Source of the DNA: Candidatus Fermentithermobacillaceae bacterium UBA3951
Lineage (GTDB): Bacteria > Bacillota > Sulfobacillia > Fermentithermobacillales > Fermentithermobacillaceae
Length of the DNA stretch: 16,961 bases
Reading direction: 5' to 3'
NCBI GenBank assembly: GCA_002385465.1
Contig: DGDN01000103.1
Location: 1-16,961 of the forward strand
The notes beneath the pieces were generated by a model. That model ran no database searches and was not told the DNA's origin. It worked only from the letters and a program-made list of their open reading frames with translations. Made by a program: the position numbers and the translations under genes. Shown here one piece after another: positions 6,674 to 13,586 of the stretch. Each line of letters opens with the position of its first letter. Position 1 is the first letter of the stretch.

Positions 6674-7948
6674 CTACGCGACCGGCACGGCATCCAGCGC
6701 TTGGCGGAAGTCTTCTTCTATATCCGCGTAATCTTCGATGCCTACCGAGACCCGTATGAGCCCGTCTCCGACTCCGTAGGCTCCCCTCTCCTCCGGAGGG
6801 ATCGCCCTGTGAGAAGTCTTGCCCGGATGAGATACCGTGGTAGATACTCCCGCCAGGCTCGGGACCAGTTCCACCATACGAAGAGAATCTATAAGTGCGC
6901 GGGCCGATTCCAGAGTGCCGCCCCTGAGCTCAAAGCTCAGCATTCCGCCATAGCCCCCGCTAAGGTACTTTTTGCCCAACGCGTGACAGCTAGACGACTC
7001 AAGTCCAGGATAGTGGACAACACCGACCTTGGGGTGCTCCGCAAGGAACCGGGCCAGCCTAAGTGCGTTCTCAGAACACTTCCGGATCCTTAGATCTACG
7101 GTACGGAGGCCTCTTACGGTAAGCCAAGCGTCAAACGGCGACGGAGTCGGGCCGTACAGCGCCGCCAAGGCCCTCACTTTCGCTGCTGGAGACTGAGCTT
7201 TGGTTCTCGAGCCGCCACCAGCGCGAAGCTCTCCGGCCCTGTCTCCGGCACTATCTCCGGCAACGTACGGGGCACATACGGCTACTCCGCCGGTTACATC
7301 GCTGTGCCCGTTCAGGTACTTGGTCGTGCTGTTTATTGAAATGTCGGCTCCGTGCTCAAGCGGCCTGCAGAGGACAGGCGATACGAAGGTATTGTCGACG
7401 ACGAGGAGAGCTCCTGCCCCATGGGCAATTTCGGAAAGAGCGGCTAGGTCCGCGACCTCCATGAGCGGATTGGAGATGGTCTCGCAGTAGACCAGCTTGG
7501 TATTAGGCCTCACGGCAGAGCGGACTTCGTCGAGGTCATTAGTATCCACAAAGGTGGTCTCGACGCCGCGCTTTGGGAGGTCTTCTTTGAAGAAGGTGTG
7601 AGTGCCCCCGTAAAGCACCCTTCCCGCCACGACGTGATCGCCCGATTGCGCGAGGGCCAGTACTGAACACGTTATCGCAGCCATCCCGGAAGCGAATGCG
7701 ACGGCCTCGGAGCCGCATTCCAGGCTGGAAACCGCCTCCTCCAGGAGGTCTATACCGGGGTTCCTCTGCCGCGAGTAGACGTATCCCGGTGTCCTCCCTT
7801 CGTACACATCGTCAATCTGTTCCAGGTAGTCGAATGTAAACACGGAAGACGTGTAAATTGGGGGGACCTTCGGCGCGGTCACCGACGGAGGGGGCTTTCC
7901 CCCTGCGTGGACCGCCCGCGTAGCCATAGACCGCCTCTCCCTAGTCAT
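6674..7948 (-). CDS. Cys/Met-metabolism PLP enzyme (cystathionine gamma-synthase/gamma-lyase type)
   Basis: A fold-type I PLP enzyme of about 424 residues that acts on cystathionine, homocysteine or an activated homoserine. Landmarks, numbered from the ATG at 7948: cofactor-contact YSRQRNPG (58-65), aspartate 185 in LLVVDNTFVSP, Schiff-base Lys210 in NSTTKYLNGHSDV, and FDAWLTVRGLRT (272-283). Between GGVAV and YGPTPSPFDAW there is a low-complexity insert of about 35 residues carrying AGDS-AGDR-AGEL, encoded by a 12-base tandem repeat. The start is uncertain: GTG 7957, ATG 7948 and ATG 7927 (MATRAVHAGG) are all possible, and 7927 gives the most family-like N-terminus with GGAG nine bases upstream. 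It lies 83 bases downstream of a cysteine synthase-type gene on the same strand, an order reminiscent of mccA-mccB (reverse transsulfuration), so gamma-lyase activity is a reasonable guess. Synthase, lyase and methionine gamma-lyase cannot be separated by eye. Confidence 0.85.
   Translation of the reverse strand: MTRERRSMATRAVHAGGKPPPSVTAPKVPPIYTSSVFTFDYLEQIDDVYEGRTPGYVYSRQRNPGIDLLEEAVSSLECGSEAVAFASGMAAITCSVLALAQSGDHVVAGRVLYGGTHTFFKEDLPKRGVETTFVDTNDLDEVRSAVRPNTKLVYCETISNPLMEVADLAALSEIAHGAGALLVVDNTFVSPVLCRPLEHGADISINSTTKYLNGHSDVTGGVAVCAPYVAGDSAGDRAGELRAGGGSRTKAQSPAAKVRALAALYGPTPSPFDAWLTVRGLRTVDLRIRKCSENALRLARFLAEHPKVGVVHYPGLESSSCHALGKKYLSGGYGGMLSFELRGGTLESARALIDSLRMVELVPSLAGVSTTVSHPGKTSHRAIPPEERGAYGVGDGLIRVSVGIEDYADIEEDFRQALDAVPVA
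7227..7262 (-). repeat. 12-bp tandem repeat, three copies, inside the PLP-enzyme gene
   Basis: Three adjacent units on the plus strand share the core CTCCGG: AGCTCTCCGGCC, CTGTCTCCGGCA and CTATCTCCGGCA. In frame on the minus strand they encode AGDS, AGDR and AGEL, keeping the reading frame. The repeat sits in an insert that most family members lack. Confidence 0.8.
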
Positions 7949-8031
7949 GCGCGACACCTTCTCCCTTTGCCCAAGTCTTCACCCGGCCCTTCATCTCAAC
8001 CCTCAATCGCAATCCTTCCTTGTTTCCACAC

Positions 8032-8967
8032 CTAGCGATGCGCAAACAAGGCCGTGCTGAGGTATTTCTCCCCGCCGTCGGGGATTATGGTGACAACGCG
8101 CTTGCCCGGCCCGAGTTCCTTGGCTACCTTGAGCGCGGCGAACACGTTCGTCCCGCTCGAGATGCCGCAGAAAATGCCTTCCTCCCTGGCCAGGCGGCGT
8201 GCCGTCGAGACGGCCTCAAAATCGCTGACGAGAATAGCCCTATCGATGACGCTCTTGTCAAGGATTTCGGGCACGATTCCATCGCCTATACCTTCCTGGA
8301 CGTGGAAACCGACCGGGATATCCATGAGAAGGGATGCCTGGTCCGGCTCGGCGGCAACCACGAGCACGTTTCCGAGGGCGGCTTTGAGAAGGCGGCCTAT
8401 ACCCGTCACGGTCCCTCCCGTACCGATGCTTGCCACAAACGCGTCCAGTTTGCCTCCGGTCTGCTCAAATATCTCCCGCGCAGTGCAGTACTCGTGGGCG
8501 CAACAGTTCTCGGGGTTTTCAAACTGGCGGGCCCTGTATGCACCGGGTGTCGATTCGGCAAAATCCTTGGATGCCTGGACGCAGATCTCCAGAGTTTCCT
8601 TTATGTCTTTGCCTAGGGGCGTAAGGCGCACTTCGGCACCGTAGGCCTCAAGGACCTTGCGCCTCTCGACGCTCATTGACTCGGGCATGAACACAACTAC
8701 GCGGTACCCTTTTACGGCGCCGATCATGGCCAGAGCTATTCCCTGGTTTCCGCTGCTGGCCTCGACGATGGTTCCTCCGGGCTTCAAGTCTCCCGAAGCT
8801 TCGGCCTCCTCGATCATGCGGCGCGCAGGCCTTGCCTTTATGCTTCCGCCGGGGTTAAGAGACTCAACCTTTACTACGATTTCTGCAGAATCCGCGTCAG
8901 GAAGTCTGTTAAGACGTACCATAGGGGTATGGCCAATAACATCGATCAGCGAGTTATAGATTGCCAC
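8032..8967 (-). CDS. cysK: Cysteine synthase/cystathionine beta-synthase family PLP enzyme
   Basis: A 311-residue fold-type II PLP enzyme, the normal length of O-acetylserine sulfhydrylase, which makes cysteine from an activated serine and sulfide. Landmarks: Schiff-base Lys44 in NPGGSIKARPA, substrate loop SSGNQ (71-75), PLP-phosphate loop GTGGT (182-186), GISSG (268-272) and IPDGGEKYLSTALF (295-308). Two signatures deviate from the usual form: 'S-V-K-D-R' reads SIKAR, and 'T-S-G-N-T-G' reads SSGNQG. The GTG start at 8967 has GGAGGTG exactly eight bases upstream. The PLP lyase/synthase gene follows 83 bases downstream, probably in the same transcript, and the cysteine desulfidase is divergent. 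It might instead be a cystathionine beta-synthase (MccA-like) or use O-phosphoserine. The family is sure; the exact donor is not. Confidence 0.87.
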   Translation of the reverse strand: MAIYNSLIDVIGHTPMVRLNRLPDADSAEIVVKVESLNPGGSIKARPARRMIEEAEASGDLKPGGTIVEASSGNQGIALAMIGAVKGYRVVVFMPESMSVERRKVLEAYGAEVRLTPLGKDIKETLEICVQASKDFAESTPGAYRARQFENPENCCAHEYCTAREIFEQTGGKLDAFVASIGTGGTVTGIGRLLKAALGNVLVVAAEPDQASLLMDIPVGFHVQEGIGDGIVPEILDKSVIDRAILVSDFEAVSTARRLAREEGIFCGISSGTNVFAALKVAKELGPGKRVVTIIPDGGEKYLSTALFAHR

Positions 8968-8975
8968 CCGGTCTA

Positions 8976-8982
8976 CACCTCC
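8976..8982 (-). promoter_or_regulatory. Ribosome binding site of the cysteine synthase gene
   Basis: GGAGGTG on the minus strand with an eight-base spacer fixes the GTG start at 8967. There is no ATG nearby in frame. Confidence 0.75.
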
Positions 8983-9118
8983 TAGGCTTGTGTCTTCGAC
9001 GCACCGCCGGGGTTTCCTCCGCCGCGAAAAAGGACTGCGCGAGCCATGGAGGATGCGGGAGTATCGATGTCGAAACTGAGTAGAATGTGAAGTAGGCCGT
9101 TGGAGCTACATATGCGCT

Positions 9119-9122
9119 GGAG
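9119..9122 (+). promoter_or_regulatory. Ribosome binding site favouring the GTG start of the desulfidase
   Basis: GGAG is nine bases before the GTG at 9132 and directly abuts the ATG at 9123, so the GTG is the better-placed start. Confidence 0.45.
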
Positions 9123-9131
9123 ATGATCCTG

Positions 9132-10421
9132 GTGAACAACCCGACCGACTCCGGAATCTTGGAAACATTACTGAAAGAACAGTCAGCATGGGCAAGCGTC
9201 TGCACGGAACCTGCCATGGTCGCGTTGGCCGCGGCTAAGGCAGCCCACATTCTCGGCGAGCCTCCGGCCTCAATAGAAGTCTACCTGAGCGCCGGGGTTC
9301 TCAAAAACGCTCTCTCGGCCGGTCTCCCGCATACGGCGAAGAAGGGCCCGGAGCTCGCGGCCGCTTTGGGGGCCTTGTCGGCAAAGCCGGAGTTAGGGCT
9401 CACCATCCTCGGAAACGTCACGGAATCCGATCTTGACAAAGCCCTCGAGCTGGCTGCATCCGGGCAAGTGACAGTACACTGGGATCGCGAGCGCGAAGGA
9501 GTTTACGGGAAGTGCGTGGTACGAGGCGCCAACCATGTGGCCGAAGCGGTCATTGAGCGCTCACATACTAATATAACGACAGTCACCCTTGACGGGCATG
9601 TTGCAGAAGCATGTGCGACCGAGGCCAAACGCAGCAGTCTACACGTCCTGCGAGAATGGGACTTCCCTCGCCTGGTGGCAGCTGCTCTGGATATCGACGT
9701 GTCACGGTTGGGATGGCTCCTCGAAGGCGCGCGGTCCTGCGTTAGACTCTCAGAAAGGGCGTCCGGCCTCGTGTCGGGAGACGTGATCGACTTCACCTGG
9801 GTATGCTCGTCGGACTCCTGTGGAACTCCCATCGTGGAAGTCGCCAACCGCGTCTCCAGGGCCATCTTCGCGAGGATGAGCGGGGTTCCTTGGCCGGTGG
9901 TCACTTCCGGCGGCAGCGGCAATCAAGGGATCATGGTTAGCGTCCCCGTGATGTCCGTTGCAAAGCAACTCGGTCTGGACGAAGCAGCGACCAGCAAGGC
10001 GCTCACCATAGCCCACTCGGCAAACCTGTTCGTCAAGGCCTACATGGGAGAAGTCTCTTGCTCATGCGGAGGCGTGGGTGCGGCTTGTGGAATAGCCGCA
10101 GCCACGTGCTGGATGCGAAACGGGACGGTAGAGCAAATGGAAGAAGCGATCTCGCAGACACTTGCGTCGCTTTTTGGGATGATATGTGACGGAGCAAAAG
10201 CGACCTGCGCGCTCAAGGGTACCACTTCGGTCTTGACGGGGATGTTGACAGGCTTAGGCGCGTCCAAACGCAGGCCGTCCATACGTGACCAGGGAGTGCT
10301 CGGGAGCACCCTCAACGAGACTCTGGGAAGGATAGCGGCCCTAAATGAGGGAGTCATCAACAAGGCTGATGAATTCATGCTGGGCCTCATGAGGCCGGAA
10401 GCTGGAACCAAGACGCAGTAA
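9132..10421 (+). CDS. cyuA: L-cysteine desulfidase (CyuA/UPF0597 family), iron-sulfur enzyme
   Basis: Converts L-cysteine to pyruvate, ammonia and hydrogen sulfide using an oxygen-sensitive [4Fe-4S] cluster rather than PLP; this function comes from the characterised family. The sequence gives 429 residues from the GTG at 9132, the expected size. Signatures, numbered from that GTG: SVCTEPAMVALAAA (22-35, Cys24), TSGGSGNQGIMVSVPV (258-273), CSCGGVGAACGIAAATC (310-326) and MICDGAKATCALK (350-362). The cysteines in these motifs are the expected cluster and active-site ligands. The start is ambiguous: an ATG at 9123 adds three residues but has GGAG touching it, whereas the GTG at 9132 has the same GGAG nine bases away. 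The gene is divergent from the cysteine synthase gene with 164 bases between starts, a layout that suits opposing control of cysteine synthesis and breakdown. No cysteine importer is next to it. Confidence 0.92.
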   Translation: MNNPTDSGILETLLKEQSAWASVCTEPAMVALAAAKAAHILGEPPASIEVYLSAGVLKNALSAGLPHTAKKGPELAAALGALSAKPELGLTILGNVTESDLDKALELAASGQVTVHWDREREGVYGKCVVRGANHVAEAVIERSHTNITTVTLDGHVAEACATEAKRSSLHVLREWDFPRLVAAALDIDVSRLGWLLEGARSCVRLSERASGLVSGDVIDFTWVCSSDSCGTPIVEVANRVSRAIFARMSGVPWPVVTSGGSGNQGIMVSVPVMSVAKQLGLDEAATSKALTIAHSANLFVKAYMGEVSCSCGGVGAACGIAAATCWMRNGTVEQMEEAISQTLASLFGMICDGAKATCALKGTTSVLTGMLTGLGASKRRPSIRDQGVLGSTLNETLGRIAALNEGVINKADEFMLGLMRPEAGTKTQ

Positions 10422-10458
10422 GTGCCAAAGAAGGAAAGAGCCGGCCGGAGAAGCACGC

Positions 10459-11622
10459 TTACTCATATCTCAGGCAATATATCGCATCCAAGTTGGCGGC
10501 CTTTGAAGCCGGATACAGCCCGAAGAACATGCCGACACCCACGGAAAACCCCACTGCCATGAGTACCGCCGAAGGCGACGTTGACGCGGCCCATCCGCCC
10601 AGCCGGGCCAGTATGCCGGTTCCCACGGAGCCCAGCAATACACCAATCGACCCGCCGATGCCGCTCAAGATGGAGGCCTCTATCAGGAACTGGATCATGA
10701 TGTCTCTCTTCTTGGCACCGACCGCTTTCCGGAGCCCGATCTCGCGCGTCCGTTCGGTCACGGAAACGAGCATGATGTTCATTATGCCGATCCCGCCCAC
10801 CAATAGCGAGATGCCTGCTATGGAAGCCAGGAGGACCGTGAACGTGTGGGTCACGGTAGAGACGATATCCAGAAGCTGTTTCTGGCTGCTCACATTCACA
10901 GTGTCCGACCTGCGAAACTTGGAGTTAAAGGCCCTCTCTATGAGCGAGACGGCCTCGTCGGTGTCGTCTATGTCCTCAACTTGCGCATACAGCATGCTCA
11001 CGTATCGGGTCCCCGCCATCCTCTGAAGGGTGCTGATCGGCACCAAGACGACATTGTCGGCATCGGTACCCATGGACTCACCCTTTTCGGCCATGACTCC
11101 CACCACCGTGAAGGGCTGCCCGCTCACCGTAAGGGTCTCGCCGATGGGGTCCCTTCCTTCAAACACCTTTTCGACTACAGTCTGGCCGACAACGGCCACC
11201 CTGCGCCGCCCCTTTACATCCGCAGGCATTACGAAGCGCCCGCGGTCGATCCCGTGGGCCCTCAGCTCCGGAAACTCCTGAGTGACGCCCAGGAGTTGGA
11301 CGCTCCTGGAGTTGCTTAGGTAGGTGACCTCTGAATTCACTTGGATGACGGGCATAGCCCTCACAAGGCTCTTGACTCGTTCGAGAACATACGTTGCGTC
11401 CTCCGCCTCCAGACGGAAGCCCGAGCGCCCGGTGACCAGGATGAGGTTGCTGCCCAAAGAATCGATTTCGTCTGAGATGGTTTTCTGGGCGCTTTGGCCC
11501 GCCGAGACCAAAGCGATGACTGCGGCGATACCGATGATTATGCCCAGCATGGTGAGAATAGTGCGCATCCTGTTGGCCGCCAGTGCCCGCATGGCTATCT
11601 GCAGGCTTTCACCCAGTACCAA
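10459..11622 (-). CDS. MacB/FtsX-type ABC transporter permease (no ATPase domain)
   Basis: A 387-residue permease of the type-VII (MacB-like) ABC family. TM1 (about 19-42) follows LAANRMRTILTMLGIIIGI, the standard opening. An extracytoplasmic MacB_PCD region covers about 44-255. Three further membrane segments follow (about 262-290, 315-340, 352-375), including the hallmark GGIGIMNIMLVSVTERTREI and GLRKAVGAKKRDI. The end, YPASKAANLDAIYCLRYE, is a classic MacB C-terminus. Unlike proteobacterial MacB there is no fused nucleotide-binding domain. The TTG start is supported by GGGAGGTG seven bases upstream. It is co-transcribed behind the adaptor (24-base gap). In Bacillus YknXYZ-like operons a LolD/YknY-type ATPase gene normally lies between the two, and here it is absent. 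Its cargo is unknown; antimicrobial, peptide or lipid efflux are family roles. Confidence 0.9.
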   Translation of the reverse strand: MVLGESLQIAMRALAANRMRTILTMLGIIIGIAAVIALVSAGQSAQKTISDEIDSLGSNLILVTGRSGFRLEAEDATYVLERVKSLVRAMPVIQVNSEVTYLSNSRSVQLLGVTQEFPELRAHGIDRGRFVMPADVKGRRRVAVVGQTVVEKVFEGRDPIGETLTVSGQPFTVVGVMAEKGESMGTDADNVVLVPISTLQRMAGTRYVSMLYAQVEDIDDTDEAVSLIERAFNSKFRRSDTVNVSSQKQLLDIVSTVTHTFTVLLASIAGISLLVGGIGIMNIMLVSVTERTREIGLRKAVGAKKRDIMIQFLIEASILSGIGGSIGVLLGSVGTGILARLGGWAASTSPSAVLMAVGFSVGVGMFFGLYPASKAANLDAIYCLRYE

Positions 11623-11629
11623 TCTCGTA

Positions 11630-11637
11630 CACCTCCC
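11630..11637 (-). promoter_or_regulatory. Ribosome binding site setting the TTG start of the permease
   Basis: GGGAGGTG on the minus strand, seven bases before the TTG at 11622, lies in the 24-base gap after the adaptor stop. It is among the strongest Shine-Dalgarno matches in the window and justifies the rare TTG start. Confidence 0.75.
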
Positions 11638-11646
11638 GAAGGAAAT

Positions 11647-13350
11647 CTACCTTGGACGCAACCCGGAACCGGATCTGCTGGGGGCAAACATCCTAAACCC
11701 GCGCAGGTTAACGGGATAATCCGAAAGGCCGCTCACTACAATCTCGTCGCCCTCATTGAGTCCCGAGGCGATTTCGGCATAGAGGTCGTTCTGGACTCCT
11801 ACTTTCACACGCGTCCTGACGGTGCGACCGTCTTCGATCTTCGTTACATACGCTTGGTCTTGTTCCCATATCACGGCCTCGACCGGCACCGACAGTACGG
11901 CCTTCTTGCTCGAGACCGATATGGTGGCGGTAGCCGACATCCCCAGCCTGACTTCTTCCGCTTCCACCTCAATGGTAACGTCGAAGTTGGTTATGCCTTG
12001 CTGGACCTTTCCTTCGTGGGCGATCTTGGATACCGTGCCCTCAAAAACCCGCCCCGGCACGGCATCGACTTCGACCTTGGCGGTTAAGCCTACCGACAGG
12101 AGGGCAACATCGAGCTCATCCACAGGAATGACTACGGTGAGCGGCGTTACAGCGACCACTTCGGCGACCGCCTCATTGGCCGTCACCTCGTCTCCTCGTT
12201 CTATGGTGAGGCTAGTAACCTTTCCATCGATCGGGCTCTTTACAGTCAGTTTGGCTGCCGCGTTCTCCTTATCTTTGGCGTTCACCCTGGCCTGCTCCAC
12301 CCTGAGGCGCTGTTCCTCGATCTGGCTCTCACAGCTTTCTAGGGTCTGTCTCGCGCTTTCGTAGGCGGTCTCGGCCTGGTCGTAGGCTATCGTCACCGAG
12401 CTTTGCTCAAGGGTCATGATGAGCCCGCCCGCCTCAACCATGGAGCCCTCGCGCTCGTGGATCTCCTGTACAGTAGCCGCAACTTCCGCTTCTATATCTC
12501 GCCGGTCTTTCGGGACAACGGTCCCGGTCATAGAGACCTTGGAGCCGTTGCGCAAGTGGCAATCCACCTGGACGCTCATCCCAGACCTGATGTCGGTCCC
12601 CGGGTCATCAATTGACACCTTCACAGGAAACTCAATGCCTTTGGCCCCTGGGATCCCTTCGCTCCCAATATCCTCGATCTTGCCGTAGACCGGCTTCATA
12701 TCGCCGCCGGGCTTGATGGTCACGCTGTGCCCGATGGTGAGTTTCCTGAGGTCGGCCTGCCTTACTCTCGCGTCCACGCTAAAGGAGCTTGTATCGGCGA
12801 CGGTGGCCAACACCTGGCCAACCCTTACGCTGTCCCCTTCTTTCACGTGGATGTCCCACAAATCGCCCCCTATCGGAGTGCGAACGGCGAGGCCGTCCAG
12901 CTTCTCCCGTGCCGATTCGAGGTCCAGCTCTGCCTGCCTTAGGGCCAGTTCGGCCTTGGCACGGGTGCCTGCCGGACCGGTCATATTCGCGAGGGCTTGC
13001 TCGGCCAGGGCAAGGTCCAACCGGGCCTGCTCGAGTTGGTAGAGGAGCACCTCGTTCTCCAGCACGAAAAGCGGGCTCCCCGCCCGAACCAGGTCTCCCT
13101 CTTTGATGAGGACCTGGGTTACCGTCCCCGAAACACCGGGCCGGACGGCTCTCTTATCTTTGGTCTGGACAGTCCCCTTGCCGGTTACGACGACGTCCAA
13201 ATCTCTCCGCTCAACAAAGGCGGTAACCGTGTTTTGGACGGCATCGCGAAAGGCCGCTCTCGCCTGGCGGAACTCCCTAATCCTTAAGAGGACGTATCCT
13301 CCCCCAACGACCAGAGCAACTATCAAGAGCCACGTCGTGAGTTTCTTCAT
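11647..13350 (-). CDS. Efflux periplasmic adaptor (HlyD/MacA family) with two tandem adaptor modules
   Basis: A 567-residue membrane-anchored adaptor, first gene of the pair with the MacB-type permease. The ATG at 13350 has GAGGGGG six bases upstream. Residues 6-23 form a single N-terminal membrane anchor. Two complete adaptor modules follow. Module 1 (about 50-267): lipoyl half SGTVTQVLIKEGDLVRAG, a short coiled-coil hairpin (101-152), second lipoyl half TPIGGDLWDIHVKEGDSV, and a beta-barrel ending IRSGMSVQVDCHL. Module 2 (about 272-480): AATVQEIHEREGSMVEAG, a hairpin (317-367), SPIDGKVTSLTIERGDEV, and a barrel ending VRLGMSATATISV. A single membrane-proximal domain (481-545, including LSVPVEAVI and GLNEGDEIVVSGL) closes the protein. 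Usual MacA-like adaptors carry one module and are about 350-420 residues long. The protein should link the permease to an outer layer or deliver substrate. Confidence 0.9.
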   Translation of the reverse strand: MKKLTTWLLIVALVVGGGYVLLRIREFRQARAAFRDAVQNTVTAFVERRDLDVVVTGKGTVQTKDKRAVRPGVSGTVTQVLIKEGDLVRAGSPLFVLENEVLLYQLEQARLDLALAEQALANMTGPAGTRAKAELALRQAELDLESAREKLDGLAVRTPIGGDLWDIHVKEGDSVRVGQVLATVADTSSFSVDARVRQADLRKLTIGHSVTIKPGGDMKPVYGKIEDIGSEGIPGAKGIEFPVKVSIDDPGTDIRSGMSVQVDCHLRNGSKVSMTGTVVPKDRRDIEAEVAATVQEIHEREGSMVEAGGLIMTLEQSSVTIAYDQAETAYESARQTLESCESQIEEQRLRVEQARVNAKDKENAAAKLTVKSPIDGKVTSLTIERGDEVTANEAVAEVVAVTPLTVVIPVDELDVALLSVGLTAKVEVDAVPGRVFEGTVSKIAHEGKVQQGITNFDVTIEVEAEEVRLGMSATATISVSSKKAVLSVPVEAVIWEQDQAYVTKIEDGRTVRTRVKVGVQNDLYAEIASGLNEGDEIVVSGLSDYPVNLRGFRMFAPSRSGSGLRPR

Positions 13351-13488
13351 AGTCTACCCCCTCTAAGGCCAAAAGCACAAAGCCCACTCTGGACCCACTT
13401 ACCATTGTAGTACAACCAGGCGCGAACCTTGGAGCCGCCCGGCGCACCATATAGCTAACCATTTGTTAACATGAAAATGCGCGTGGGG

Positions 13489-13586
13489 CCAAGCCCGGGG
13501 TCTCAACCTGACTGAGGGCACGGAGCCAAGCCTGAGTCTCAGTTCGAGAAGAAGCGCCTTCGGTTAACCCTGGAGTCTCAGTCTGA
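13489..13586 (-). repeat. Three degenerate ~22-bp repeats at and beyond the 3' end of the PAP2 gene
   Basis: On the plus strand, CCAAGCC-C/T-GRG-TCTCA-rnCTGA-like units occur at 13489-13511, 13526-13547 and 13564-13586, about 37-38 bases apart. The shared core GTCTCA is at 13500, 13536 and 13575. The third copy coincides with the last codons and stop of the PAP2 gene, so the other two extend downstream of it. The copies are imperfect and no function is evident. Confidence 0.5.

Noticed and set aside
6530..7093. A 187-codon plus-strand frame running from the terminator hairpin into the PLP-enzyme gene
   Set aside because: It contains the terminator stem and is antisense to the conserved C-terminus of the PLP enzyme.
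8020..8616. Long plus-strand open frames opposite the cysteine synthase gene
   Set aside because: GC-rich codon bias leaves open frames opposite genuine genes. The minus-strand frame carries the PLP motifs and a well-spaced ribosome site.
9081..9086. TAGAAT as a -10 element for the desulfidase
   Set aside because: It matches five of six consensus bases, but no acceptable -35 is found 16-18 bases upstream, so it was not listed as a promoter.
8968..9131. Possible T-box, SAM or cysteine-responsive riboswitch in the divergent spacer
   Set aside because: No specifier stem, T-box consensus or SAM-riboswitch core was recognisable in either direction, and the leader is short.
13404..13440. TACAAT (minus, 13409-13404) or TATATG as a promoter for the adaptor operon
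   Set aside because: Neither has a -35 better than three matching bases at a proper distance; only location and AT content favour them.
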